A DNA stretch of 64,000 bases from TMP-86 sp964247385 (GCA_964247385.1 CAXTUB010000006.1:1-64000), one strand, 5' to 3'. Shown: positions 52,333 to 62,520, numbered from the stretch's first letter. Translations and numbers: made by a program. Notes: generated by a model not told the origin, from the letters alone.

Positions 52333-53853
52333 TTATTGCGCCGTCGCGCGATCCAAACTACGCCAGTTGATGGCCTCGGCCAGTTGCGCCGTGCCGATGC
52401 GCTCGCACCCCGCCAGGTCCGCACAAGTTCTCGCAATTCGGCGAATGCGATCGTAGCCGCGCGCTGAAATTCCAAGCCGCGCCATGGCGTGCGCCAACAA
52501 CGCCTTGCTTGCACGATCAAGCGCGCACATCTCGTTCATCTGAAGACCCGTGAGGCGGCTGTTGAGGCGCCCCTGGCGTTTCAGTTGAATGGCCCGCGCG
52601 GCCGCAACGCGCGCCGCGATGACGTGGGAAGATTCGCCCACGTGTTGATCTGACGACAAATCATCGAATGGAATCGGCGCCAGCTCGATGTGCAGGTCGA
52701 TGCGATCAGCCATTGGCCCAGAAAGTTTAGAGCGGTATCTCCTGACGTGCTCGGGCGTGCATCGGCACGCACGCCGAGAGTCACCCAAGAATCCGCAGGC
52801 GCATGGATTCATTGCGGCGACCAGCAGAAACTCGGCCGGGAATGCGGCACTGCGTTTCGCGCGTGAAAGAACGATGCGGCCGCTTTCCATGGGCTCTCGC
52901 AACGCCTCGAGCGCGTCGCGTGAAAATTCCGGCAACTCATCGAGAAACAATACCCCGCGATGCGCCAGGGCGATTTCTCCCGGCTTGAGTTGCGCGCCGC
53001 CGCCGATCAAGCTGGCGAGCGATGCCGTGTGCTGCGGCTGCCGAAACGGGGGCGATGCACGCAAAGGCGGCGGCGTGCCCGCAAGCGATGCGATGCACGC
53101 GACTTCCAACGCTTCAGCGGCCTCGAGCGGCGGAAGGATCGAGGGCAAACGTTCCGCCAGCATGGTCTTTCCCGTTCCGGGCGGGCCTACCATGAGCGCG
53201 GCGTGCGCCCCGGCCGCCGCGATCTCGAGTGCGCGCTTCGCCGCAGTCTGCCCCTTCACATCGGAAAAATTCTTGGCCGCTTCCTCCCGTGCATCCGCCG
53301 CGGCGCTGTGCGCGCAGGCCTGCGAGAGGGCAACTTGCCCATTCAAATATGCGCATACGTCGCCGAGTGACGTCGCGAGCATGATGTTCATGCCGCCGGC
53401 GGCGGCCGCATCGCCCGAGTTGGCCTTTGGAATAATGAGCGAGCGCTGCGCGCGCGTGCCGAGAACCAGCGCGGGCAACAGCTTCGGCGTCGAGCGCAGC
53501 TCGCCGCTCAGTGAGAGCTCGCCGTAAAGTTCGACCTGCGCGCTCATGACCCCCGGCACCCGTTGGCTCGCGGCAAGAATGCCGACTGCAATGGGCAGAT
53601 CGAACCGGCCGCCGATTTTGGGCACGTCGGCGGGCGCCAAATTGACCGTGATGCGCCCTGCAGGAAATTCGAAGCCGCTATTCAACAGCGCAGAGCGCAC
53701 CCTCTCTTTGCTTTCTCGCACCACGACCTCGGGCAAGCCGACGATGTGGAATGCGGGCAGCCCAGCGCCCAAATGAACCTCTACCCGCACCAGCGGCGCG
53801 TCGAGCCCGTCGGAAGAACGGCTGAGAACCGTGCTGACCACCGGCGATTCCAT
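52333..53853 (-). CDS. comM: YifB-family AAA ATPase, competence protein ComM
   Basis: The 506-residue protein has an N-terminal Lon-like domain, then a Mg-chelatase-type AAA module with Walker A (GPPGTGKTM), Walker B (VLFLDELPEF) and the NPCACG motif, and a C-terminal helical domain. ComM is a helicase that promotes branch migration in natural transformation. ATG 53853 is preferred over the GTG at 53859. ubiK follows upstream on the same strand 44 nt away, as in Pseudomonas. Confidence 0.94.
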   Translation of the reverse strand: MESPVVSTVLSRSSDGLDAPLVRVEVHLGAGLPAFHIVGLPEVVVRESKERVRSALLNSGFEFPAGRITVNLAPADVPKIGGRFDLPIAVGILAASQRVPGVMSAQVELYGELSLSGELRSTPKLLPALVLGTRAQRSLIIPKANSGDAAAAGGMNIMLATSLGDVCAYLNGQVALSQACAHSAAADAREEAAKNFSDVKGQTAAKRALEIAAAGAHAALMVGPPGTGKTMLAERLPSILPPLEAAEALEVACIASLAGTPPPLRASPPFRQPQHTASLASLIGGGAQLKPGEIALAHRGVLFLDELPEFSRDALEALREPMESGRIVLSRAKRSAAFPAEFLLVAAMNPCACGFLGDSRRACRCTPEHVRRYRSKLSGPMADRIDLHIELAPIPFDDLSSDQHVGESSHVIAARVAAARAIQLKRQGRLNSRLTGLQMNEMCALDRASKALLAHAMARLGISARGYDRIRRIARTCADLAGCERIGTAQLAEAINWRSLDRATAQ

Positions 53854-53897
53854 ATGCACGAGGCCGCCGCCGATGAAGAACGATACAGGCCGGCGAG

Positions 53898-54146
53898 TTA
53901 CAGATTGCTTTCCAATGCTTTGAGGCGCTCCTCAAGCTCTTTGAGCCGCGCCGTGGTTCGCTCGAGCAACGCGGCTTGCACGTCGAACTCTTGTCGGTTG
54001 ACGAGATCGAGTTTGCCTAGCTGCGCCTGTAGGACCGCTTTGAAATTGGCTTCCATTTCCCGGCCGAACGTTTTGAGCGACTCGGGCACCGAATCCGCAA
54101 GCCGCTTCGATAAGTCATCGAAGTATTCAGGACCAAAATTTTTCAT
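53898..54146 (-). CDS. ubiK: Ubiquinone biosynthesis accessory factor UbiK (BMFP family)
   Basis: The 82-residue protein starts MKNFGPEYFDDLSKRL and ends in an amphipathic coiled coil (RLKELEERLKAL), the YqiC/BMFP layout. UbiK helps the aerobic ubiquinone complex through binding UbiJ. ATG 54146 is the family start; an in-frame ATG at 54245 would add an unrelated leader. It precedes comM on the same strand. Confidence 0.9.
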   Translation of the reverse strand: MKNFGPEYFDDLSKRLADSVPESLKTFGREMEANFKAVLQAQLGKLDLVNRQEFDVQAALLERTTARLKELEERLKALESNL

Positions 54147-54183
54147 GAGCCGCCCTGTGAGTAGGCATACCGTGATTTGCTGA

Positions 54184-54741
<558 letters not shown>

Positions 54742-54769
54742 ATCGTCGGCGCGTAACTGGGAGCATGCA

Positions 54770-55231
54770 ATGAAAAGGCTCGTGCTATTCGCAGCGCTGT
54801 GCGTGGTCAGCTCGACATCGTTTGCGGTGGTGTATCGATGGACCGACGCGCAAGGAAAAGTGCAGTATGGCGATCGGCCTCCCGACGGGGTGCAGGCTGA
54901 GCTGGTCTCTCTGCTCACGGCGCACAGCAATTCAACGCCCGCACGTTCCACCGGCGTTTCCGCTTCCAAACTCACGGCAACCACCACGCCCACGGCAGCC
55001 GCCAAGCCGAGCGATGATGCGGCGAAGAAAGCCGTGGCGGAAGACGTGGCGGCGGCCAAGCAAAAGCAATGCACCGAAGCCAAGGAGCGTTATCGCGTGC
55101 TCATCGAAGGGCGTCGGCTGTACCGCAACGGCAAAGACGGCGAGCGGGAATATTTGACGAGCGAACAGATCGACTCCGAGCGGCTGAACGCGAAACGCGA
55201 CCTCGACGTCGCATGCAACGGCGCCGACTAG
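54770..55231 (+). CDS. DUF4124-domain exported protein
   Basis: The 153-residue protein has a signal peptide (cleaved after SSTSFA) and then YRWTDAQGKVQYGDRPP, the DUF4124 consensus, a small periplasmic beta domain of unknown role. The second half is a charged helix ending in a Cys-containing tail. It lies 28 nt after glnK; cotranscription is possible. Confidence 0.8.
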   Translation: MKRLVLFAALCVVSSTSFAVVYRWTDAQGKVQYGDRPPDGVQAELVSLLTAHSNSTPARSTGVSASKLTATTTPTAAAKPSDDAAKKAVAEDVAAAKQKQCTEAKERYRVLIEGRRLYRNGKDGEREYLTSEQIDSERLNAKRDLDVACNGAD

Positions 55232-55253
55232 ACTGCCGACACTGAACACGGGA

Positions 55254-56120
55254 TTGATCGGCCTTGGCGCGATGGGGGCTCCCATGGCGCGAAATCTTCA
55301 CCGCGGCGGGTCATTGCGCGCCGTTTGGAATCGAACCGAGTCGAAAGCCCGCGAGCTTGAGGTCGAGCTCGGCGTTTCGCGGTGCGAATCGCCCGCGGCG
55401 CTTGCGGCGCAGTGCGAGTGCATCGTGCTTTCCTTGGCCGCCGATGCCGACGTGCGCGAGATCGTCGGCGCCATGCTGCCGACCTTAAGTACCGGTGCGC
55501 TCATTCTGGATACCTCGACCATTGGCGCGCAAACCGCACGCGATATGGCAGCTCAAGTCGGTGAACGTGGAGGGCATTACCTCGATTGCCCCGTGAGCGG
55601 CGGAGTTGAAGGCGCAAGACTTGCGACGCTGGCCATCATGGTCGGCGGCACGACAGACGCCTTCGAGCGCGCACGGCATGTGTTGGCCCTTCTCGGAAAA
55701 ACCGTGACGCATTTCGGCGAATCTGGCGCGGGCCAGGCCGCCAAGGCCACGAATCAAATCATGTGTGCAGGCATCATCAGCGTGATCGCCGAGGCAATGG
55801 CCTTCGCCCGCGCCGAAGGCTTACCTCTCGATGCCCTCATCGACACACTCGGCCAAGGCGCGGGCTCGAGCTGGTACTTCGTGCACCGGGCCCCGTACAT
55901 GGCGCGGCGCGAGTACCCGGCCGGATTTCGAGTCCGCTTGCATGCCAAGGATTTGCGTCTTTGCAGAGACATGGCGGCGCGGCGCGGCGCGACCCTTCCC
56001 GCAGTCGAAGCAACGCTCGCCCAGTACGACGAGTTGATGCAAGCGGGCTTCGGAGATGAAGACATCTCCGCCGTGTATCGATTGGCCGAGCGTTTATTCC
56101 CACCGTTGCTCGAGCGCTGA
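55254..56120 (+). CDS. NAD(P)-dependent beta-hydroxyacid dehydrogenase
   Basis: The 288-residue protein has the Rossmann IGLGAMGAPMARNL at its very start, DCPVSGGVEGA, and the catalytic-Lys segment GQAAKATNQIM, all typical of the 3-hydroxyisobutyrate / tartronate semialdehyde reductase family. The exact substrate is unknown. TTG 55254 is the first usual start but trims the first strand by a few residues; CTG 55233 would restore it, so the true start is unsure. Confidence 0.85.
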   Translation: MIGLGAMGAPMARNLHRGGSLRAVWNRTESKARELEVELGVSRCESPAALAAQCECIVLSLAADADVREIVGAMLPTLSTGALILDTSTIGAQTARDMAAQVGERGGHYLDCPVSGGVEGARLATLAIMVGGTTDAFERARHVLALLGKTVTHFGESGAGQAAKATNQIMCAGIISVIAEAMAFARAEGLPLDALIDTLGQGAGSSWYFVHRAPYMARREYPAGFRVRLHAKDLRLCRDMAARRGATLPAVEATLAQYDELMQAGFGDEDISAVYRLAERLFPPLLER

Positions 56121-56124
56121 TCGC

Positions 56125-57198
56125 GTGGCCGAGCCCGCCAAGCCCACCGAGCTTGCGCGCGATTTCTACTTGCCGGATTTTTGCGCCAGCCGCGCCACGC
56201 TCCCCATCGTGCTCATCGTGGAGTTGCTGGCGCTGCTGCTCAGCTTTTCGCATGAACAACGCCGGCTCGGCTTCTGGCTCGATCTGGGCAGCAACAGCTT
56301 GTTCTTGTTGTGGATTGGCCTTGCGAGCGCCGGAGTGTTTTGTTTGCTGCGCCGCCGGCTTGCGCATTTGCCACGCCGCGCGGCCACCCCCATTGCGCTT
56401 GCGATTCCGGTTGCGCTGACGGCAGTCGTCTGCGAAGTCGCGCTGCGCATCGAGAGATTCGCGTCCTCGAACGCCGCAGTGCTCGGGTGGCTTCCACAAG
56501 AACGCAACACCTTCGTTCTGCGGGCGTGCGCCATTGCCTTCATCGTTACCGCTCTGGCGCTGCGCTACTTTTACGTTGCTCACGAGTGGCGGCGCAACGT
56601 GCAGATGGAGGCGCGCTCGCGCATCGATGCGCTGCAGGCACGCATCCGGCCGCATTTCCTTTTCAACAGCATGAACACCATCGCAGCGCTGGCCAGATCG
56701 AGTCCCGCACATGCGGAAAGCGCCGTGCTCGACCTCGCGGATCTGTTTCGCGCATCTCTCAAAGAGGAACGCGCGCTCATTTCCTTGGGAGAAGAGATCG
56801 AGATCGCACGCACCTACGAGCGCATCGAAGCGTTGCGGCTCGGCAGCCGGCTGCGGGTTGAATGGCGCATCGAGGAGCTGCCGTTGCAGGCGCGTGTGCC
56901 CGGCCTGTCCATCCAGCCGATGTTGGAAAATGCCATCTATCATGGAATCGAGCAACTTCCGCAAGGCGGCACCGTGCACATCGAAGGGCGGGTGAATGCC
57001 GGCCTGATCGAGCTGACGGTCAGGAATCCGCTGCCGCCTGCCTCGGGCCCGCGGGCACCCGGCCATCGGATGGCCATCGACAACGTGCGCCAGCGCTTGC
57101 AGCTCGTGTTTGGCGAGCGCGCTTCGCTCGAAGCCAGGGCCATTGCCGACCATTTCGAGGCGACGCTGCGTTTTCCTCCAATGGACGAGCAGAGTTGA
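56125..57198 (+). CDS. algZ: LytS-family sensor histidine kinase AlgZ/FimS
   Basis: The 357-residue protein has four predicted N-terminal membrane helices, then a His_kinase domain with RIRPHFLFNSMNTI (phospho-acceptor His177) and an ATPase domain with QPMLENAIYHG. This is the LytS/AlgZ kind, which partners a LytTR regulator. In Pseudomonas AlgZ-AlgR controls alginate, type IV pili and motility. GTG 56125 lies 4 nt after the preceding stop. Confidence 0.88.
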   Translation: MAEPAKPTELARDFYLPDFCASRATLPIVLIVELLALLLSFSHEQRRLGFWLDLGSNSLFLLWIGLASAGVFCLLRRRLAHLPRRAATPIALAIPVALTAVVCEVALRIERFASSNAAVLGWLPQERNTFVLRACAIAFIVTALALRYFYVAHEWRRNVQMEARSRIDALQARIRPHFLFNSMNTIAALARSSPAHAESAVLDLADLFRASLKEERALISLGEEIEIARTYERIEALRLGSRLRVEWRIEELPLQARVPGLSIQPMLENAIYHGIEQLPQGGTVHIEGRVNAGLIELTVRNPLPPASGPRAPGHRMAIDNVRQRLQLVFGERASLEARAIADHFEATLRFPPMDEQS

Positions 57199-57983
57199 AA
57201 GTTCTCATCGTCGATGATGAGGGTTTGGCGCGCGCGCGGTTGCGCACCTTGCTCGAGGAGATCGGGCAAATCGATGTGGCGGGTGAAGCCTCCAGCGGTC
57301 TGCAAGCCATTGAGCTTGCGCAGGATCTCGCCCCGGACGTCGTGCTGCTCGACATCCGCATGCCCGGAATGGATGGGCTCGAAACCGCGCGCCACTTGAG
57401 CTTGTTGGGCACGCCGCCCGCCGTCATTTTCAGTACGGCCTACGATGAATACGCCATCGATGCGTTCGACGCTCAGGCCATAGGCTATTTGTTGAAGCCC
57501 GTGCGGCTTGACCGTCTGCGCACGGCGCTTCAGGCAGCGCAAAAATTGACGCGGCCTCAGCTCATGGGTCTCGGCCAACGCGCCGCCGCGAGCGATCAAA
57601 ACGCGGCGGCCGAGCACGCAACGAAAGAGCGCACCGTGAGCGAGCCCCCTGCGGCACGCAAACATCTCGCCGTGCGTCTACGCGATCGATTGAAGCTCAT
57701 CTCGATGTCGGACGTGCGTTATTTTCTCGCCGATCAGAAGTACGTGAAGATCAAGCACGCTCAGGGTGAGGACTTGATCGAAGAATCGCTCAAGAGCCTG
57801 GAAGAGGAGTTCAACGAGCGATTTGCGCGCGTGCATCGCAATGCCCTGGTCGCCGTTGACATGATCGAATCGGTGCAACGCAGCGCGGACGGACAGCTGG
57901 AAGTGATCGTCAAGGGCGGCGGCGACCGCCTCACCGTGAGCCGCCGCTTGGCGGCGGAATTATTGCGCCGCTTGCGAGGCTGA
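57195..57983 (+). CDS. algR: LytTR-type response regulator AlgR
   Basis: The 262-residue protein has a receiver domain (1-120) with Asp8 (IVDDEG) and acceptor Asp53 (LLDIRMPG), a linker, and a C-terminal LytTR DNA-binding domain (about 155-262) with FARVHRNALVAVD. TTG 57195 overlaps the algZ stop (TTGA), giving the natural MKVLIVDDEG start. The algZ-algR-hemC-hemD order is as in Pseudomonas, apart from the inserted reductase. Confidence 0.9.
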   Translation: MKVLIVDDEGLARARLRTLLEEIGQIDVAGEASSGLQAIELAQDLAPDVVLLDIRMPGMDGLETARHLSLLGTPPAVIFSTAYDEYAIDAFDAQAIGYLLKPVRLDRLRTALQAAQKLTRPQLMGLGQRAAASDQNAAAEHATKERTVSEPPAARKHLAVRLRDRLKLISMSDVRYFLADQKYVKIKHAQGEDLIEESLKSLEEEFNERFARVHRNALVAVDMIESVQRSADGQLEVIVKGGGDRLTVSRRLAAELLRRLRG

Positions 57984-58043
57984 GCCTTTCGAGCGATGCG
58001 CGAAGTTGGCCTGCCGGCGCTGCGCATGAGGTAGGCTTTCGCG

Positions 58044-59048
58044 GTGCAAACTCGAACTCTCGGCACCCAAGGACTCGTCGTTTCCGCGATCGGTCTCGGC
58101 GCCATGGGCATGTCGCCGGCTTCGAACGGGCAGTCGCGCTATGGGCCGGTGGATGAGCGCGAAGCGCACGCCACCATTCAGCGCGCTCTGGACATCGGCG
58201 TCAATTTCTTCGATACCGCAGAAGCCTACGGCCCGTTCCATAACGAGGAGTTGCTCGGTAAGGCGCTGCATGGTCGGCGCGGCGAGGCGGTCATCGCGAG
58301 CAAATTCGGTTTTGCAATCGGCGCCCAAGGCGCGATCAGCGGAATGGACGGCTCGCCCGCCAATGCGCGCCGCGCCATCGATGCCTCGTTGCAGCGCCTC
58401 GGCGTAGAGACCATCGATCTTTGGTATTTACATCGACTCGATCCGGCGGTGCCCATCGAGGACACCGTGGGCGCCATGGCGGAGGCGGTCAGAGCGGGCA
58501 AAGCGCGTTTTCTCGGATTGTCCGAAGTGAGCGCGCCCACGCTCGAGCGAGCGCATGCAGTGCATCCCATCAGCGCCCTGCAAAGCGAATACTCACTCTG
58601 GGAGCGAAATATCGAGAGCGGCATTCTGCCTACGGCGCGCAAGCTCGGTGTGGGTATCGTTGCCTACTCGCCGTTGGGCCGCGGCTTCTTGACGGGGCGC
58701 GTGTCGCGCGCTGAAGAGTACGGCGCCGATGATTACCGTAAATCCGATCCGCGATTCCAGGGCGAGAACTACGATGCCAATCAGTTCATCGCCGCGGCCA
58801 TCGCCGGCATAGCCGCGCAGAAAGGCGTGACTCCGGCCCAAGTCGCACTACGCTGGCTGTTGCAGCAGGGCCCCGACATCGTGCCTATTCCGGGCACCAA
58901 GCAGCGCGCATATCTCGAGCAGAACGCGCGCGCCGCCGAGATGCAGCTGCGGGCGGCGGATATTCAATCCTTGAGCTCGGCCGCGCCGCCCGGTGCGGCG
59001 CGCGGCGCGCGCTACGCCGAGCGGCTGCTGAAATGGGTGGATCGTTGA
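58044..59048 (+). CDS. Aldo/keto reductase
   Basis: The 334-residue (beta/alpha)8 enzyme has the family residues: Asp in FFDTAEAYG, catalytic Tyr in the same motif, Lys in ASKFGF and His in WYLHRLD. It is of the AKR13-like (YajO/Tas) type, NADPH-dependent. Substrate is unknown. It separates algR from hemC, which usually adjoin, and overlaps hemC by 4-16 nt. Confidence 0.9.
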   Translation: MQTRTLGTQGLVVSAIGLGAMGMSPASNGQSRYGPVDEREAHATIQRALDIGVNFFDTAEAYGPFHNEELLGKALHGRRGEAVIASKFGFAIGAQGAISGMDGSPANARRAIDASLQRLGVETIDLWYLHRLDPAVPIEDTVGAMAEAVRAGKARFLGLSEVSAPTLERAHAVHPISALQSEYSLWERNIESGILPTARKLGVGIVAYSPLGRGFLTGRVSRAEEYGADDYRKSDPRFQGENYDANQFIAAAIAGIAAQKGVTPAQVALRWLLQQGPDIVPIPGTKQRAYLEQNARAAEMQLRAADIQSLSSAAPPGAARGARYAERLLKWVDR

Positions 59049-59965
59049 GCGTCGTCCGCATTGCCACGCGGCGTAGCCCATTGGCTCTATGGCAGGCCGA
59101 GCACGTTGCCGCAGCGCTGCGTCACGCACATCCCGATCTCACCGTCGAGCTCGTGCCCATGACCACACAGGGAGATCGCATTCAAGACCGGCCACTTGCG
59201 AACATCGGCGGCAAAGGGCTCTTCATCAAAGAGCTCGAAATCGCCATCGATGAGGGGCGGGCGGATCTCGCCGTGCATTCCATGAAGGACGTGCCAGCCG
59301 AGCTTCCGCAAGGCATGTGCATCAGCGCCATCCTGCCGCGCGCCGATACGCGCGATGCGCTGATCTCCAAGGAATTTTCGAGTCTCGCTGCACTGCCCGC
59401 AGGCGCGCAGGTCGGCACGTCGAGCTTGCGCCGCCAAGCGCAGCTCCTACATTACCGGCCGGATCTACGCATCGCGCCATTGCGCGGCAATGTCGATACG
59501 CGATTGCGCAAACTGGAATCAGAGGGCTTGCATGCCATCATATTGGCAAGCGCCGGCCTCGTGCGGCTCGGTTGGGAACGCGTGATCACGGAGCGCGTGG
59601 AGTCATCCATCTGTTTGCCGGCCGTCGGCCAGGGCGCCATCGGGATCGAATGCCGCGCTGAAGATCACGGCCTGCAGCGCCGGCTCAGCGCATTGAACGA
59701 TGAACGCGCGCATCGCGCAGTCCTCGCTGAACGCGCATTGGCGCGCGGACTCGGCGGGAGCTGTCAATCCCCGATTGCAGCGCTGGCATCGATTGACGGA
59801 GAGCGCCTCAGTCTGGAGGCCCTGGTCGCTGAGCCGGATGGATCCGCGGTCGTGCGCGATACCATTCAGGGGGAGGCCGAGCGCGCCGAGCAGCTCGGCA
59901 TCGAACTGGCGCAACGCTTGATGAGCTTGGGCGCCGGACCCTTGCTCGAGCGCTTGCGCGCTTAA
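59033..59965 (+). CDS. hemC: Porphobilinogen deaminase (hydroxymethylbilane synthase)
   Basis: The 310-residue enzyme builds hydroxymethylbilane from four porphobilinogens. RIATRRSPLALWQA at the N-terminus, VHSMKDVP, GTSSLRRQ and the dipyrromethane-bearing Cys244 (GGSCQSP) are all present. ATG 59033 is used; TTG 59045, which overlaps the previous stop (TTGA), would shorten it by four residues and is plausible given similar coupling at algR. Confidence 0.95.
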   Translation: MGGSLSVVRIATRRSPLALWQAEHVAAALRHAHPDLTVELVPMTTQGDRIQDRPLANIGGKGLFIKELEIAIDEGRADLAVHSMKDVPAELPQGMCISAILPRADTRDALISKEFSSLAALPAGAQVGTSSLRRQAQLLHYRPDLRIAPLRGNVDTRLRKLESEGLHAIILASAGLVRLGWERVITERVESSICLPAVGQGAIGIECRAEDHGLQRRLSALNDERAHRAVLAERALARGLGGSCQSPIAALASIDGERLSLEALVAEPDGSAVVRDTIQGEAERAEQLGIELAQRLMSLGAGPLLERLRA

Positions 59966-59972
59966 GCATTGC

Positions 59973-60767
59973 ATGCCGAGCACCTCCGCGCCGCGATTGC
60001 CGCTGACGGGCGTGGGTGTGCTGGTGACTCGGCCAGCGCATCAAGCGCAATCGCTATGCGCCGCGTTGAGTGCCATGGGCGCTCAGGTATCGCGACTCGC
60101 CGCGGTCGAAATTCTGCCCATCACGCCATCTCCATCGGATCATCGATCGAGCAGGGCCGACTTCGTCATTTTCACGAGCGCCAATGCCGCTCGACTCGGA
60201 GTGGGCATTGCGAGCGCCCAACTCGATGCCCAATGGATTGCCATCGGACCGGCCACGGCCGCCGCATTGCATGGCCTCTCGCTCAAAAATCATGGCGAGA
60301 TCATTGACAGCGAAGAGGCCAGCTCGGAAGGATTGATCGCTCACGCATGCTTGCGCTCCATCGAAGGGCGTCGAGTTCTCATCGTCAAGGGGCGCGGCGG
60401 ACGCGGCGAGCTGGCGCCCGCGCTTGGCGCACGCGGCGCGCACGTGGAGAGCTTGGATGTGTACGAGCGCGTGGCGCCGGATTTCGACCCCGCCCGGCTG
60501 CACAGCTTGGCGCGGGCTCTCATGCACGATGAGATTCACGTGGTGACCGCAACGAGCGTCGAGATTGCGCAGAATCTATGGAAGGGAAACCATGCCGATT
60601 GGCGCAACTTCTTGGCTCGCACGGCTTGGCTCGCGGCGAGCGAGCGCATCGCCGGCGCGCTCGAATCCCTCGGTGCGCGCGGGCTCATCGTGCGCTCACG
60701 CACGGCGCAAGATCACGATTTGGCGGCCGCCTTGGCCGCATGGAACGCGAGCGCATCGGTTGAGTAA
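59973..60767 (+). CDS. hemD: Uroporphyrinogen-III synthase
   Basis: The 264-residue protein has the two-domain HemD fold: VGVLVTRPAHQAQSL at the start, ADFVIFTSANAARLG, VLIVKGRGGRGEL and SVEIAQNLW. HemD sequences vary widely, so position after hemC is strong support. Its last 55 nt overlap the 3' end of the convergent flavin reductase gene. Confidence 0.9.
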   Translation: MPSTSAPRLPLTGVGVLVTRPAHQAQSLCAALSAMGAQVSRLAAVEILPITPSPSDHRSSRADFVIFTSANAARLGVGIASAQLDAQWIAIGPATAAALHGLSLKNHGEIIDSEEASSEGLIAHACLRSIEGRRVLIVKGRGGRGELAPALGARGAHVESLDVYERVAPDFDPARLHSLARALMHDEIHVVTATSVEIAQNLWKGNHADWRNFLARTAWLAASERIAGALESLGARGLIVRSRTAQDHDLAAALAAWNASASVE

Positions 60768-61801
60768 GTGAAAGGGTCGGCGAGGATCTGATCTTCGGGC
60801 ACTCCGCGCTCGCGCAGTCCCGCGAGCGCAGCGGCAATCATTTGCGGCGGCCCGCTCAGATACACATCGTGCGCTCGAGGATCTGCAACGCGATCGAGCG
60901 CCGCTGCGTGCACCAAGCCGCGCGCGCCTTGCCAATCAGGCTCGGCTTGCGACAACACCGGTGTGTAGTCGAGCCATGCAGCGCGGGCATCGAACTGTTG
61001 GAGCTCAGCGTGCATGTAGAGATCGCGACGCGTGCGGCAGCCCCAGAAAAGTTGTGTTGGATTCTTCCGTCCCTGGGCCTCCATGAAACGCAGCATGCAC
61101 AGAAGCGGGGCAATTCCCGTACCACCACCCAGCATGAGCACCGGCCGCCCGTGGTCGCGATAGGTAAATTCTCCCAGCGGCCCCTCGATGGTGAGGACCT
61201 TGCTCGTCGATGGATCGGCGGCCCTCAAGTCCGTCCCGCGAGGCTGCGCGAACAGCGACTCAGTGAATTCGCCGCCGGCCACACGCCGCACGTGCAGCTC
61301 CAACCGGTGATTCGCGCTCGGCCATGACGCGATGGAGAAGCTCCGGCGACGCGCCCCGGGCAGCAGGACGTCGATGCATTGGCCGGGCCGATACGTAAAA
61401 TTTTCGGCCGCCGGCAGCTTCAAGAGCACGCGCAGCACATCGTGCGCGAGAAGCTCGGCGCTTTCGATGCGGCATGGCAGGCGTCTGCTGCGCGAATTCC
61501 GTGTGAGCTCCGCCGAGCACGGCAACTCGATGACGACATCGCTGGCGGCGCGCACTTGGCACAAGAGAATCGAGCTTTCCAGTGCACCGAAGCATGATGC
61601 GGCCGGCGCACCAGCCAATGAGGCCTTGCCGTGCGCCGCGACGACCTTGCCGCTTCGCAAGCGCGCCCTACACAACCCGCAGTTGCCGCTGGCGCAGCGA
61701 TACGGAACTTTGACCCCAGCCGTGAGGCACGATTCGAGCAGCGTGCCGCCGGAAGATTCGACGATGCGCTCGGACTCATTCTCGATGATGACGATGCGCA
61801 T
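60713..61801 (-). CDS. 2Fe-2S ferredoxin-NAD(P)H reductase (AscD/CDP-glucoseen reductase-like)
   Basis: The 362-residue protein has an N-terminal plant-type ferredoxin domain with CASGNCGLC and a fourth Cys in ILLCQ, then a flavin domain (RSFSIAS) and an NAD(P)-binding domain (GGGTGIAPLL). It passes electrons from NAD(P)H to an oxygenase or other partner. The partner is not encoded here. E. coli UbiB-like flavin reductases lack the ferredoxin domain. Confidence 0.88.
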   Translation of the reverse strand: MRIVIIENESERIVESSGGTLLESCLTAGVKVPYRCASGNCGLCRARLRSGKVVAAHGKASLAGAPAASCFGALESSILLCQVRAASDVVIELPCSAELTRNSRSRRLPCRIESAELLAHDVLRVLLKLPAAENFTYRPGQCIDVLLPGARRRSFSIASWPSANHRLELHVRRVAGGEFTESLFAQPRGTDLRAADPSTSKVLTIEGPLGEFTYRDHGRPVLMLGGGTGIAPLLCMLRFMEAQGRKNPTQLFWGCRTRRDLYMHAELQQFDARAAWLDYTPVLSQAEPDWQGARGLVHAAALDRVADPRAHDVYLSGPPQMIAAALAGLRERGVPEDQILADPFTYSTDALAFHAAKAAAKS

Positions 61802-61837
61802 GAGCAGCGCGCGCGGCGATCCACGCTCGCAGGGCGC

Positions 61838-62479
61838 TCAGTGCGGCTGACTGCGCTTGCTATCCACCCACTCGCCGATGGGCTTCCATTGTTTCCAATC
61901 CGGCCACGCAAGGTATTCCGGCAATTCTGAAACGCCCATGCCGCGCTGGTATGCGCGCACGTAATTTTGCGCCTCACGCAAGCAACCAAGGTAGGGCACC
62001 TTGAGCTTGGACAGGTATTGATCGAGCTCATCGTATATGAGCGTGTATTCGCGCACGCGATTGGCCACCACCGCAAGACGCGCCTGCTTGCGCGCCACTT
62101 TGCCGATCTCGAGCAGCTCATCCATGAAATGCCCGCAAGCCTTCATATCGATGCTCGACGGGAGCACCGGCACCACGATGGTCTCGGCGCGGCGCACCAG
62201 CTCATTGAGCTCGGTTCCGTGCACGCGCGCCGGCGCATCGATGACCAGCACCTCGGTGTTGCGCGGCACCGACCGCAACCCTTCTTGATAAGCCGCGACC
62301 CCGGCAATGCCCGGCAAATCCTCCGGACGCTCTGCGAGCCAATCGAGACTGGAGCGTTGCGGATCGTAATCGGCGAGGCAGACTTGCAATCCTTCGTGCG
62401 CAAAGTGCACCGCGAGGTTGGTAGCGATGGTGCTCTTGCCACAACCGCCCTTCGCATTAAGGACCATGACGTGCCGCAT
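61838..62479 (-). CDS. ParA-family ATPase
   Basis: The 213-residue protein begins MVLNAKGGCGKSTIATNLA, the deviant Walker A of ParA/MinD proteins, with VLVIDAPARV for Walker B. It is shorter than chromosomal ParA and lacks a nearby parB, so it is an orphan, perhaps placing a cell component such as a chemotaxis or secretion cluster. It stands 36 nt from the 2Fe-2S reductase gene on the same strand. Confidence 0.85.
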   Translation of the reverse strand: MRHVMVLNAKGGCGKSTIATNLAVHFAHEGLQVCLADYDPQRSSLDWLAERPEDLPGIAGVAAYQEGLRSVPRNTEVLVIDAPARVHGTELNELVRRAETIVVPVLPSSIDMKACGHFMDELLEIGKVARKQARLAVVANRVREYTLIYDELDQYLSKLKVPYLGCLREAQNYVRAYQRGMGVSELPEYLAWPDWKQWKPIGEWVDSKRSQPH

Positions 62480-62520
62480 ACGCTCTCCGAATTGCGATAT
62501 TTGCGCTAAGGTACCGACTG

